Source: Orbilia blumenaviensis (lineage: Eukaryota; Ascomycota; Orbiliomycetes; Orbiliales; Orbiliaceae). Taken from it: a DNA stretch of 64,000 bases. The notes below the pieces were generated by a model. It made no database searches. It was not told the DNA's origin and saw only the letters and a list, made by a program, of their open reading frames with translations. Below are positions 36,234-48,809 of this stretch, one piece after another. The position numbers and the translations under genes are program-made. Position 1 is the first letter of the stretch, and every line of letters begins with the position of its first letter. Location of the stretch: positions 434,001 through 498,000 of the forward strand of contig JAVHNS010000001.1 in NCBI GenBank assembly GCA_036872755.1. Reading direction: 5' to 3'.

Positions 36234-38295
36234 TTAGACTTCAATTTTAACTTCCCTGCCACTCTTCACTTCGCTATCCTCTGCGCTGTCATCAATCTCC
36301 TTGTTCTTTTCCACTGTAGGAGATTCATCCAATTCGTTCATCTGATCCTCCATGCCATTCAGCCTCCTAAATTTCCACCAAAACAACCACCCACTAACAA
36401 TTGCCGCTACCGCAATTCCCGTATACATCCACAAGATATTAGGGTCACCAGCAATTGGGCTCAATGCCTCACTAATTGCTGCACCGAAGGCATAAGTCAG
36501 TAGGAATATTGCTTGCACAAAGCTCCTCATCGACGCAGGAGCTTTCATGTAAGCGTATTCTAAACCTGTTACACTAGCCAGAATCTCTGAGAGACCGATG
36601 AGAATGTATGCAGGTGCTTGAACAGCGATATGTACTTTGTTGCCTTGGGCCACCCCATTGACCTCGGAGGCTGGGCAGAGTGGAGACCTATAGCACGGTC
36701 CGGCGGAGTATATCAAGTGTTGAACCACGGCTGCATATGCCATGGCAAATGAGGCAATGGTGAAGCCGGCAGTAATCCGATTGATTGGTGGGAACGGTAT
36801 GCGAGCCCTTTGGAGAAGAGGATAGATGATTCTGTCAAGAATGGGGACGAAGATGATAATGGCAATCGGGTCAAAGTTTTGCATAAGGTCGTTGGGAATA
36901 CCGTGAGTATCCATTTGACCGGCTTCATATAGCGATTTCGTTAGTATTTTCAAGATAGGTTCCTGCGAAAGATTGAGACTTACCCTGAGATACAAAGTTT
37001 GTCGAAAATTGGTTGTATACCACCCAAAAGATCGGAAAAACCGAGAATACTTTACAGGCGACCAAAGCACGCTTCAACTCCTCAATGAAGTGGTCATCCC
37101 ACGGCAAATCCGTCAAGCCACCTTCTTTCGAGGCTTGTATGGATGGCTTTGGCGCATTCGTATCTCTATTTTTAGCCATAATCCAGAGAGCTTTGAAAGC
37201 GTCCGTAATGATAGATCCCTTTGGTGGCCTGTCCACGTATGTTTTCCTTCCCAAAACCAACACAACAAACCCGACAAAGAACATACAGAGGCATAGCAAG
37301 TAGGCACTCGAAAAAGACCAAGAAAGCTTGTGCTCCATGTATGGTGTCGCTAGGACAGACAACGAACCGATATTTACTGACAGATAGAACACCATGTAAA
37401 TTCTCTGGATCGTCAACGCGGGATCAAGAATGACTCTTTCTCCTGATGGGAGCGTTTTGACAGCCATCTTCTTCCGACGGTATTGCTCTGCGATCAAAGG
37501 GCTGACATTGGCTTTGATACCACCTGTACCTAAGCCAATCAAGATGATCGCACATATGAATCCTCCCAGTCCACCGCCTGCTTTAAGGCTAAACGGAAGA
37601 GAAGTGACGAAGAGAACGATGAGGCCAACGATGTAAACCATGCAAAAATAGACAATAGTTTTGTACTTTCCCAAGTACTGGTCTGCGACGATGGCTCCAA
37701 AGATCGGGGTAACTATAGGGGCACTATTTCAGCCAGGGGCCATCGAGAGATTTCTGGGGGGTTGACTTACCATAGCACCAAAACTGGAAGAAGGTCCCAA
37801 GACCAGTCGCACCATGCTGACCTAATCCCAGTGCACCCGGTCCTTCGCGCCCATTATACGGCCTTTGTATGAAATTCTGAAATAACCCTTGACAGCCGTA
37901 GTATGAAAACCGTTCACAAAGTTCGACGATGGCAACGAGCCATGCTGAAAGTGGTAGGTTCTCCGCTACATGTCGCAGCATCGCCTTTTCTTCCGGCGTA
38001 GGTTCAGGGTAGTCTTCTAGTTCATCCATTTGTGATTCTTCGGGATTCGGGGGAGAAACGACGCCGTCTACGCGGTCGTATTATTAAGGGCGCTCTCAAT
38101 ATTATATCTCTGCTGCTCACCTGAGTCGTGCGATCTCGGTTTTGATGGTGTCTTGCTCGCATTTGAAGCCTCCGGAGCAAAATATAAGTCCTCCTTGGTC
38201 CTAAAAACAGAGTCATTATTAGAGGATCAACTCTGTACTAGGCACTAATTATAGAACTATGCTTACCCAACAACCTGACTGAAGTGATCGGCCAT
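36234..38295 (-). CDS. Proton-coupled oligopeptide transporter (POT/PTR2)
   Basis: Five minus-strand exons, 38295-38267, 38200-38121, 38067-37771, 37712-36984 and 36922-36234, with kept phase, encode 607 residues. Introns are 53-66 bases; the last holds a perfect TACTAAC branch site. Family hallmarks are all present: the ExxERF motif as ELCERFSYYG, the PTR2 signature GLGTGGIKANVSPLIAEQ, YLSVNIGSL (usually FYWxINIGSL), and FPIFWVVYNQ followed by the loop AGQMDTHGIPNDLMQNFDP. About twelve membrane spans are expected. The protein imports di- and tripeptides with protons across the plasma membrane. The 29-base first exon encodes MADHFSQVVG, an opening common in fungal homologues. The acidic N-terminal tail is cytosolic. 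Confidence 0.93.
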
Positions 38296-39103
38296 ACTTT
38301 TGGAGATCTCCGGAATTCCGTAAAGTTGCCGTAAAGAATTGAAGATGCCAGCGGGAGGATGAAGATAAAGGTAGAGATTTAGATCCAACCTGCGAGACCA
38401 GAAGAATTATCCATATTGTCTTAGAGGGCTAAACTGCTCAATCAATATCCCTTCAACACCCGACATTGTTACTTCTACAGATGTTTGTGGAAAACGTGGC
38501 GCGCAGATTTTTCTTCCAAGGCATATTATCGCCGTAAACTTTTGACTTTTTTCTAGCAGTGTCTTGAGCATATTGCTGCAGCACGGGAAACAATCTCAGT
38601 CTGCCTTCTTTATAAAGAATATTTTCCCTCTTATCCAATGTCTTGGATCACCCGAAGGTTATTCAGGGACAAAGTTTGAAGGGGCCGAGGGAGCTCACCA
38701 GAATGCAACAAAAATAAACTGTGTTGTAGACGGTTTAGAGGTTTTTTGTGTTACCACGGTTCTAGAGCTGCATGGTTCCGCCCATTCTGGAAACAGTCCC
38801 AGAATGTTCAAGTGCGGCACATATGCATCCGAAAGGAGTCTCCTGAGCTCGACTCCTCTTCTCACAAGCTGGTGGGATTTTGTTGAAAGGATAATGTATC
38901 AAACTTCAATTACTCAACTAAAGAGAGAATACCATGCAAGAACCAATTGCGAAAGCCGACTGGTCATAACATCATTCAATCATTGCTCCAGCCAATCCCC
39001 GGTATTATTTTCTACCCATGCAAAAACCAATAACAATGCAACATAAACACCGAAACGACTCGCAACCACAGATGTAAGCGCAATTAGTAACCAAAACTGC
39101 AAA
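38296..39103. other. Peptide transporter promoter and spacer
   Basis: 808 bases between the transporter start and the stop of the next minus-strand gene. An open plus-strand frame at 38564-39046 has no early ATG and is not called. Confidence 0.45.
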
Positions 39104-41178
39104 CTACTCCATCAACCTCGCCAAGCCACTACTGACTCCCTCGCTTTCACCTATTTTTTCACACATGTCCTTAACCCATTCCTTAACTCCCCATTCACAC
39201 GCCATCCTCAAGAACCGAAGTATCTGGAACGTCCCCAGGAAGTTCCTTGATTGTCCGATTAGGAAAGGACCGAGTACATGTCGGGTACCAGTGAAGTCCC
39301 TGACGTCATCCGTATATACCACATTATAATACCAATTGGCACCAATAATAGATAAAGTAAGGACAAGGGGCGATGGCTTTATCTCCACAGTTACGTCTTC
39401 ATCCAAGACTTCAGTAGGCGCCAGATCATCTGTTTGCATCATGCTACTGCTAATATTTACGGGATTGATGGTAGAAGACGCCGTAGTGGCGCTGGCGGAA
39501 GACCATGAGGCTAACATGGCGGATGCACAAAGCGTTGTCTCGTATTCCGCCGCGAGCGAACTACCACTTTCATCTTTGACCTTGACTGGAATAATCGGGA
39601 AGGGGATAGAGTGGGTGAATGCTGTCGGTGCACGGGTCCGACACATGGCCTCGAGGTCTTTGAGAAAATCCGCAATAACTGGATCTGTCTTATCAAGACC
39701 AATAGTGATGTCGACCTTTGCCGAAGCGGTATCATACTGCCCAGTATCGCTTTCGGTGGCAGAGGATATGGAACTCTTGCGGGGCCTTGTGGCGGATGTT
39801 TGTAGGCGGGGTGGCGCGGACAAGCGGCCCATGTCAATTGGTAGGAGAGCCGGTTCGAGATCAATCGTACTCCTGGTAAGGCGTTAGCTCAAGATATTGA
39901 ACCAATTAGCACGATAATCGGTAAACTTACGCCACCAAGACAGATACTGTGGACTCATATGACTTGAACGCATGCTCAAGAAGCAGCTTTGCGTGCATCA
40001 CCCAGTCGGTCTCCGTACTCGACGCCACATGCAATTTCTCTGAGTTTTGTACACTCCGCGTGACAAAATCTAGCTCGGAACCTAAGTCTCGCTCAGACCA
40101 GTCGTCTGCGAACCCACCATAAACGAGGTCGGGAAGATATGTGAAAGGATCAAGTCTTTCAATATCATCCTAAATAAGTGCTCGATTAGCCCTGAGATCG
40201 CCGTCCTACCGCAAGTATTATATCCTACCCTAAAGCCCGTCGGAATACATCCCTGGGCAGAACACCAACCGCTCAATCGCTTTAAGAAGCCGCCAACGCC
40301 CACTCCGATTGTTCTTGTGGCTCTCGAAAACTTCCCCGCTCCACCGCTACATCCCAGAAACCGGAAACTTGGTCTTGTTCTATCCAAACTTTCCCTCTTC
40401 ATTCTTATTATGGTATTTGAAGTATGGGGGGTCGGTGTCGTTGGTCGTTGAGTTACTGTTTTTTCGGTAAGTTGTGATTGAGATTTTGACTCGAGGTTAA
40501 GTCTTCCTAGACTGATTCTTGAAGCCGTCCCCTCCCGATCTCTAAGTCCCACCATGCCATGTTGGTGGTGGCCAGGTCGTATATCCCTGCTACTGCTTTT
40601 CCGACGGAGTGTATGCCTGGAGCTAGTATCTCCTGGTGTGCGGCTGTCGCGGTCGGTACGGTGTTCTTTGGCTGTTGCTCGTAGATTCTCACTTTTGCTA
40701 CTCTATAATTGAATCCGAAGGAAAAACTCCCCAAGGAAAGTTGAACACGTCAGAACGGAAACGACGGACTTTCTTGTCTTTAAAAAACCTGGTGTGATTC
40801 TTTGCATTTGCCATGTTTGCATTGCAGGAAGAGGGGCTAAACCATTGGGTTGATATCGAAAAAAAGCACGATAAGTGAAGTTTTTCGATGTGCAAAATCC
40901 AACTGGTTGGGAGAGGGAAGTGGGTGGATATCGACTCTCGCATTGGGTGTAGAGAAAAAAATGTCTTGGGAGTCCGAACAGAACTTTTTTTTTTTTTTTT
41001 TTCCGAAGGCGAAAACTACCTTTGACTTGTGAAGTACCTTTCTCTTCTTTGGTACAGGCGGGACTGTCTGTGGCGGATTATGTGATTGAACATCGGCTTG
41101 CCAGTCTGATATTCGACGCTTGAATGAGCGGGTCAGAAAGTCTGTTGTTGGAGATGGCAGTTCTCCTGGTCCGTCCAT
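39104..41178 (-). CDS. Fungal PD-(D/E)XK nuclease-like domain protein
   Basis: Four minus-strand exons, 41178-41020, 40702-40229, 40169-39931 and 39872-39104, encode 546 residues with phase kept. The first intron is 317 bases with a poly-A tract, and a second in-phase donor exists at 41038. The layout fits the fungal PDDEXK-like family: a short N-terminal ISDWQADV motif with a basic KKRK patch, a long Ser/Arg-rich disordered section, then a helical part (LGSELDFVTRSVQNS, TDWVMHAKLLLEHAFKS) and the core with KVDITIGLD. The expected E-x-K reads V-K-V-K in PIIPVKVKDE, so one acidic catalytic residue appears replaced by Lys. It may bind nucleic acid without cutting. The family call rests on remembered pattern rather than a search. 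Confidence 0.62.
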
Positions 41179-42488
41179 TGCGCCGTCTGTCGTGAATATA
41201 CCCTTCCTTTTGGAATTCCTTCTGCGGTCCGACTGACTGATAGTTATTTGAAGTGTACTTCTGGCTGCCCGGTCCGGTGTATGAGCAATAGCTGCGCAAG
41301 AGAAGGATGTGGTTGGTCTCACGACAGAGGATGGTGGGGAAAGAAAAGTTGCTAGAGCAGAGTCCGTGCTCTAAAACCTCTCTTCAACCAGCCCACGTCG
41401 TCTCCGTATGTATTGTTCAGGAGCCCCGTATCAATGCGGTGAGGTGGTATTCTGTGCTGCCAACTGTTCAAGTTTTTCTTTCTTTCTGTTTCTCCTGCTT
41501 GCCTCAGATTGCCTCTCTCTTCGGTTATGACACCAATCTGTCGCTATTCCCGCTTCCCCGTCCCTTTACCCTCTTTGTCCGTTGTTTTATTGCGCAATAC
41601 CCGCTGCCAAACTGGAAGGGTGGAAGGAAACGGGCTGATCTTATGCGGAATTCAGGGGCGAGGGAGGTGTATCGCAGTTGACGATTCATCGATAACAAGA
41701 CATCCTCTTTCGGGGCGAATTCATAGATCGAAACCGACAGAAAGATGGTGATTTGCACCTTCTAATTCTACGCGTCCTCCTGTGATCTCGTGTTACTTCA
41801 TTTGTTTTCCTTTCTCATTCTTAGGGCCTGTTTGCCGGATTTGGTTGGGCTCCCTTCGGTGACATTTTGTTGGAAACCTTCGGTGACGGTTTTGCTTTTT
41901 CACAGACGGTCTATGGTCCTGAAATTAAGATTCGAGCCCTCACCAGCCGGTGGCCGCGAAATTTTGGAGTGCATCCACCATGCGGTGGTCATATGAACAC
42001 TCGCCTTACAGGTGCATCTTGCCATCTCATTCGACTCGTAGACGACAAGGGACTGCTGCATGGATCGTGGGTCTAAAAAACAATCGAAGGCGATCGGGCG
42101 CTGCAGATGCAAGAGATTTTTTCAGACCGAATCGAACGCTAAGGACGCTGATAAAGTATGCCACACGTCAAACCATCTACCAACAGTTGTTTCCGCCCCT
42201 TTGGACCCGGACGCGAATCGGTTTTAAACCCGGCATTGGTTCCAATTGAACAATGTGGGCTGGTTAATGGGCATTGGTTGGTTCGCCGGACTTTCACAAG
42301 GTTTATTTAGGCGCCGACGGGCGACCGACGACATGATAGCAGGAGGGGCCTTCAATATCGCAAAACCTTTCGGGCAACTAGGTTTGAGATGCCGTCCTAT
42401 TGCAATCGGGTCTATTCATGTTGTCGGGCCTGGGGTGAGCTTTTTCAGGGCCGGTTGCCCTAACCCAGTCGTTTTCTATCTAAGCTAC
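41179..42488. other. Spacer between two minus-strand genes
   Basis: Contains the promoter of the PD-(D/E)XK-like gene (C/T-rich at 41380-41600 on the plus strand). Several short frames overlap on both strands, but none has an ATG with a recognisable product. Confidence 0.4.
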
Positions 42489-44286
42489 CTAGATTCGAGA
42501 TTCCTTCACCAGCATTGTCACAGCCGTGCCGTCATCCAATACATCCGACCGCTCCACAAGCTCGTATCTTCCTTTGGCGGGCAGATAGACCGTCCAGATA
42601 TACCAATACGACCCCGCCACGAAGAACACTAAAACTGTCGCAACAGCATATGTCCCATACCAAAACCTTACATCCCCCTTCCCGCCTTCCGGTCGAATAA
42701 ATGGTGCAATTAGAAGAGCCACGCAGGTCGCAATTCTAACAATCACTGCTACTGATGGTGCTTTGTATGGTCGTTTCAATTCTGGCCGCTTTCGACGTAA
42801 GAGTACCAACCCAATGACAACCGCTAAGGCCACGAATTGCTGTGCATAAGACTGAACGTCGAGTATGAAAGCATAAATGTCCGCTGGTGGTGTGAAAGCT
42901 ATAATGAAAAACGCCTGAACGAAATTTATGGAAAGGGCTGCCAACGGCGCATTGAACGGTTTTGAAGAGGAGAAAAACTTGCTGAATGGTATCACCCCTT
43001 GTCGGGCCACTTCTTGGTTAAGACGGGACTAGATATTACAATTAGATAATACTACTATGACATCGACGGGAATATGGTAAAGAGACTAGGTTGAAGCTCA
43101 CCTGCGAGAATAGCCCGGCCATCACATTGCCAGCTGTTGAGATTGCCACCGCAAGAGACAGCACTCGCCTGCCAACGTTATAGCCAAACACCCGCTCGAA
43201 GAAAAGACCAGCGATAAGCTCCCCGCTATTTTTGATGTCTTCGCCATCAACGACCGAGAAATATGCCATATTGACGAAAAAATACATCAAACATACAGTA
43301 GCAAGTGCTGCTGTAGTCGCGGTCTTCAAAGTCCTAACCGGGTCTTTTATTTCGTTCATGACATCGTTTGCAGAGGCAAACCCCATGTAGGCGTAAGTAA
43401 TTTTGAGCACAGCGGTCGACATGCTGCCCCATCCCCAGATACTCCCCTCAAAGAATGACTTGCGATCGTGTGTACCATTGCCTCGTGCGATAACAAAAAG
43501 TGCTGTTAATGTTATCAATCCCATCAAAATAATTTTAAGATACCCCAGGCCAGTTTGGATGACGATCCCTGTACGCAAGAAACAGCCATGGGTAAGGACC
43601 GTTGCTGTAAGCAAGAGCAATGCGAACCCTCTATCCGCTAGCTTGGTCGATGGGAGGCCTAATGCGAACGTCAAGTATTCACCAAAAACAATACAGTTGC
43701 TCGCCACAGAATATAAAAATATTGTGTAAAAGGCAAAGATGATGCTTGCCAAGTATTTCGGCTTCGAATAAGTGAACTCCAGATACACCTGTCAAGCGAC
43801 TATTAGTAGACTATTCAGATCCACTGCCCCGTTCTACGTCATGAGGCGTATCATGCGGTATACCTTATCGCCTCCACTTCTAGGCAGCATGCAACCGTAC
43901 TCCAAGCTAACTGTCAAGGCGCATACTGCAATCGCGGCTCCAACAACCCAGAGTGCCAGTGACAAACCAACACTTCCGACGGAACGATAGATACTGCCAG
44001 GAGTCGCGAAGATACCCGACCCGATTACCCTTGACACTACTAAGCTGTAGACATGGAACCAACCCAGATTTCTACCAAAAGTGGCAGTCTCCGGGAGCGT
44101 CCGAGAAACGTTGGATGCTTCGGACGAGGGATCAAAGTTTGGGGATAAGTTAAATGGGCTACTAGGCCTGGATATAGCAGTGACGACGCCTGATGGTCCA
44201 TCATATGCAGAAGGTCCATCCCTCCCCTCGTGCGGGTCTTCCTGGAGAAGTGGAACATGGGCGCCTTGTCCATCAAGCGACGACAT
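42489..44286 (-). CDS. APC-family amino acid permease, MUP1-like
   Basis: Three minus-strand exons, 44286-43864, 43788-43102 and 43028-42489, all in phase 0, encode 549 residues. The ATG at 44286 (MSSLDGQGAH) is preferred; an in-frame ATG at 44409 would add 41 residues of poor character. After a disordered N-terminal tail the first span carries SRVIGSGIFATPGSIY, the consensus of the APC superfamily, and the text continues with LEYGCMLPRSGGDKVYLEF and ASNCIVFGEYL as in the high-affinity methionine permease (MUP1) group. About twelve membrane helices are expected. It likely imports methionine or related amino acids. The C-terminal tail (VERSDVLDDGTAVTMLVKE) is cytosolic. Confidence 0.9.
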
Positions 44287-45612
44287 TGTTTGAGTGAGTG
44301 AAAAGTGAGGCTGGTTGGTGTTCGAGTTAACGTTGGGAATGCATACGACCGTCGTTCTGGGGGGACCACCGCGTGCACCTGCACCCAACCAGCTGCAGAC
44401 GTCAACCATAAGTGGACTTATTTGCCCATAGCCATCTCTACTACGAGACTAAGCCATCTCTAACTTGCTTTGAGCAACCCGCAATTTTAATGTACATGTA
44501 CCACTTCATGAACGGCTCGTATTCACATTACAAAGTCTTAAGTTTATCCCAATCTATCGGGAGGCCACTCATGAAGACATCGGGATAATATCTTTATAGC
44601 TCAGCGATCAGCTGCTACAAAATGGTTCATCTAGCTTCCCAAACCCAAATCAAAGCAGCACAACACAGATTCAGGTACAGGCCTTCCTTCCACACGTATG
44701 TACCCCAAACTATAGTTAGGCTGGCCAGCTAATGATAGGTGATGTTTCAGCCCGAGCCGCAATTCCGGTATAAGTGCCCCCAATTAACTCCTTGCTTCAG
44801 GCCCAGGCGTCGCGTTTTTTGTCATTTCGCGGAGGCCCCCAAATCTCATATCGGGTGCCGAAAAAGAAAAGGGTCAACAAAACGCTGTCGTTATCAGGAG
44901 CCTTCGTCAGAACTGATCGCTTTTTTTCCCCGGGATCAAAGGACGCATCACCCACAGACTGCATACATGTAAAAATTCTAGATGCAGGTTAATATGCTCA
45001 GCCCTTGGCAGGGAAAACGAGAGCCCGTAAGGCTGGCGATTTTGATGGCGAACAAATGAATGTTCACATTCCTGGCCTGTCCCCACCACCCACACTGGAG
45101 GCCGCTCAAGTTCTAGCTCCCGAATTTATATACATGAACTGCGGGGCTAGCTAGCACCAAAGTAACTCATCCCATAGTCGCCTATTCACTTGCAGCTGGT
45201 GCCCAGCGGTCTGTCAAAGCCAGGGTGCATTCTTCCCGTCTGTTTTGTTTCTTGTTTCCTACGTTTCTCGACAAATCCTACTGCCCGAATACGTAAAAGG
45301 AAATGCAAGGTCCCGCTTGTTCTTCTTTGATCTTATAGACAAATTTCGCGCCTTTTTGGTCAAGAAGATTCTCGTTCGGCTCCAGCTCCTTACCTTCGGC
45401 AGTATTCGTATACGTATCCTTCCAGCAAGACAGCCACTTTGTGTATTTTCCGTCAAGCTCGTGCGCATTTAGATATACCCATCTATCTATAGGTTCCGAA
45501 TAAATTAAACCTCGAACTTCTTCTCCCAAGCTGGATCCCCTCGCATGTTGATGCCCGATCCAACGCCACATCAAGAGCAGATCGATTTGCGCACGCGAGC
45601 CAGCCCGCCACA
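44287..45612. other. Divergent intergenic region
   Basis: Separates the MUP1-like permease (minus) from the large kinase (plus), so it holds both promoters. No frame in it is convincing. Confidence 0.5.
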
Positions 45613-48600
45613 ATGGCGACGGCGGTGATGATAGACAACGGCCTTTCGCTCGGTTGGGAAACAAATCAGTGCCAAAGCTACAAATACTTCCTCCAAATCG
45701 TCACGGTCGAGCAACCAAAGTTCCCGACACCGCGGGAGCGAGGGAAGAATCTCGAAAAATTATTTTATCCGAAATCAGACGTCCAGGCGATTTTCATGCG
45801 GGATGGTGTGCTTAGAGATATTGTATGCTGTACGGCATGTGGAGGGTGTCGGCTTTTTCGGGGACCTGAGACGACAGCAGGAAACCAGTTGGAGGAGAGT
45901 CTTATTATCAATAGCATTATCGACCCGGAGCGGCCCCGTTTCATTTTGCTAGCAATACTAGTGTGCATGGGCCAGTCGTACCTTATACGTTACTTAAATC
46001 CAGAGAGGTTTTCCGACAACAACCTCGACAATATCACGAATGAGATGGTAATGCGGAAGGGACATTTGGAGGAAATGCTGCCTCAGACGCTAAGCGTAGA
46101 ACATTTCTGGGACCGCTTTCAAATGTTGAGGCGAAGGTTCGACTTGAAGACCTTCGATCAATTCGGCAAGGGACGGCGACTAGAGTTTGACGAAGAAGAC
46201 ATTCTACCGTTCAGCGTCGATGAAGAACATAGTTCAAGCACCTACGGAATCGTCAACAAGTTCGAGATCTATCCTTGTTATAATAATATTACAAGGAATG
46301 GAGTTAAAGTAAGATTTCTTGGAGCTCTCGGGAATTGGAGAGAAGGGATGATATGCTAATTGACCAGGAACTAGGTCACGAAGTTCGCCCGGAAAGTCTT
46401 ACGAGCAGAAATCGCAGAAACAGATTTTAGGTATGAACGCGATAACTTGGCTTTCGTCAACAGCCTTAATAACCCCAACATCATTGAGATGTTTTGCTGG
46501 TATACGAGGCGGAAGCCGGGCGACAAGAAAGAATTCACCTATGTATTCCCTTTCATGGAGGCCAGCCTTCGCGATGTCCTCTCCGGCAAATCCAACACCC
46601 CTGCCTATCTCAAAAACCATCAGACAACATCACTATATAATAGTCCGATGTGGCAACAAATGGTAGACGTTACCTCTGGGTTAGTGGCGATTCATAATCC
46701 CGACCCAAACTTATTAAGGAAGCAAGGGCTACAGCCGGCACCCGGCGGGTGGTTAGGATACCACTTCGACTTCAAGCCCAGCAACATTCTTGTAGACTCA
46801 GACGGTAAATTTCTGATAACAGATTTTGGTCTATCCGTCTTCAAACGACGAGGAGCAGAAGACACAACGACCAGAGGCGAGGAAAGCGAGATGCTGTACG
46901 ATCCCTTAGGTACCCCGGCCTATCAGCCCCCTGGCGTCCAGCCTGCCCCGGGTATTCTACCAGTCGGAGACGCATACGATATTCCCAGGATGCGGCGCAC
47001 ATATGACGTCTGGTCCCTCGCCTGTGTGATGACAGAAGTCATCACTTACATCCTTGGATATGACGGGGAAAAAGGCGCTGCTGCTGTCGCCCGCTTCAAA
47101 GAAATGCGTGCAGCAGATTCGACACGAGACGGCTCGACAGCATGGCATTGCAGATCAAGCGCTGCGAATAACGAGCCACGTCTCAAGCCAAGTGTCGAGG
47201 ACTGGTTTAAGTATATGAAAATTCAAGCTGGTACTGATGATCCGTATCTAAGTACTATCCTGGACCTATTGGAGGAAATGTTTGGGATTTATTCGCGGTC
47301 AAATTCCAAGGACGCGGAACAGAGGCTGAGGGCTGCAAACCAGAGAGAAAAGGAAAGGCTAGAATCAATATTCCGAGGCTCTATCGGTGTGCCAACAGAA
47401 GAAATCCCCTTCTCGGTCACACAGTGGATCAAGGCGAGAGGGAAAGAGAATCTTATTTACGACAGTGAACTTCAGGCAAAATATATTATGTTTGTTCAAG
47501 ATTACTAGTAAGTGCCAAAGCCTGCCGCCTGCCTCTAAGACTACGATAGTAACTAAATGAAATAGCCATGACCGCTCGAGTATCGATCCTAGAGGGGAGA
47601 AACTAAAACTCCGACCCTGGATTGAAGTCAATTCTCTGAAAGTGTTTCAAAGTGAGCACATCAAATCACGCTTACGGGTAGTAATAACATTCAAAGAACA
47701 AAACAGACTCGTTGCTGAGTCTGAAGGGGGTAAGTACCGCCCCCTCAACCATCTACACTGGCACTTGAACGATCATGATGACAAGGCTAACATTTCTTCA
47801 AACACAGCTGTATATAGTACCGAACAGTTCATTCCCTTATATCTCTACGAAGAATTGAACGAAGATTTCGCCAATTCATGTGCCTTCCGGAATACATTCG
47901 TGGATAGGTTGATTGGCTTCGAAGATTTTTCCGATCTGCGTCAATTTCAGGAAGCGATTTTAGGGTATAGAATCAAGTCAGACTCTGACCAGAATATTCG
48001 GTACTGTTTTACAGACAAAGAACTTTCAACGTGGAGGTCTGAGATAGACGGTGCGCGGGTTGAGATATGGACCACCCATGGCTTATCCGTAAGTCGAGTT
48101 TAAATTAATTTTGGCTTGACCAAACTTTTAACAGAAGCCTTAGAAACCACCACAACTATATAACAGTGGACAAAGGGGCATCGGTTTACCAATGCTTAGT
48201 CGAACGAGCAGCCTACAAGTTTCAACATTAACTCCACCCCACACGCCCCGAGAAGGTTCCATCATCACGCAAGCGCCCACAATTGCAAGGAGCCACGATT
48301 CATCAGTCGTTATATTTCGCCCTTCCCATAGAGATATTCTCATAATTCCCATTCTACAGCAAAAGGCAAGGTTGTGCGGTGGCTGCCCTGGTAATTGGAG
48401 TGACCCAAACTCCGTAAGCTTTATTGTCAATCCGCCGCACGACAAGTTCGCAGTGTTAAGATTCAAATCTGAATCCCCGGGTCCAGCATTGGACCCAATG
48501 GACCCGATCTCAGGAGCTCCGGGGATGCCACTCGAGCTCAAAGATGCTATATTACGCTCGAGGGATGACATAAATAAGAAAACCGTTTTCAATCAAACGT

Positions 48601-48809
48601 GTGTCAGTCTTAGATTCAAGAGCGAAAAACGTAAGACTCGGCTCCCCTTCTTTTCATATTCCAACTCTAACAGCGAACCTAAAACAGACTGCCTTGATTT
48701 TATCAGTGCCTTTTCTAGGGCATTCCCGTGGAAACACTTGTTTGAGACAGGATTTTTCAATGCCAACTTCGGACCGAATTCGAACCGAAGCCTGACACTA
48801 GAGGTATAA
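45613..48809 (+). CDS. Fungal-specific protein kinase, large multi-domain
   Basis: Five exons, 45613-46308, 46375-47507, 47566-47729, 47808-48088 and 48144-48809, keep phase and give about 979 residues. The ATG at 45613 has context CACAATGG. Residues 1-200 form a helical N-terminal region (RPRFILLAILVCMGQ, typical of this fungal family). The kinase domain has a degenerate Gly loop (EHSSSTYGIVNKFEI), the Lys in KFARKVL, the catalytic loop HFDFKPSNIL at about residue 362 and DFG in LITDFGLSV. After it comes a C-terminal domain with LRQFQEAILGYRI and ARVEIW, and then a Ser/Thr-rich linker and a final domain. Such kinases occur in filamentous fungi beside incompatibility-type genes; targets are unknown. 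The third intron (47730-47807) is 78 bases with no stop in frame, so it could be retained. Confidence 0.8.
47730..47807 (+). other. In-frame, stop-free intron within the kinase gene
   Basis: The segment has a perfect donor (GTAAGT), a GCTAAC branch site and an ACACAG acceptor, yet is 78 bases long (26 codons) and free of stops in the reading frame. Both spliced and retained mRNAs would encode a full protein that differs by 26 residues, as in exitrons. Confidence 0.6.

Noticed and set aside
38564..39046. 160-codon plus-strand frame opposite the transporter promoter
   Set aside because: No ATG near its start, no family, lies over a promoter region.
48089..48199. Short kinase ends using acceptors at 48134 or 48166
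   Set aside because: They stop within 3-11 codons; the acceptor at 48143 opens a 222-codon exon instead.
48140..48592. 150-codon minus-strand frame
   Set aside because: Overlaps the better supported last kinase exon; no family.
48192..48809. Separate 205-residue gene after the kinase
   Set aside because: An intron at 48089-48143 (GTAAGT to CTTAG) joins this frame in phase to the kinase, and its Ser/Thr-rich text fits that family's C-terminus.
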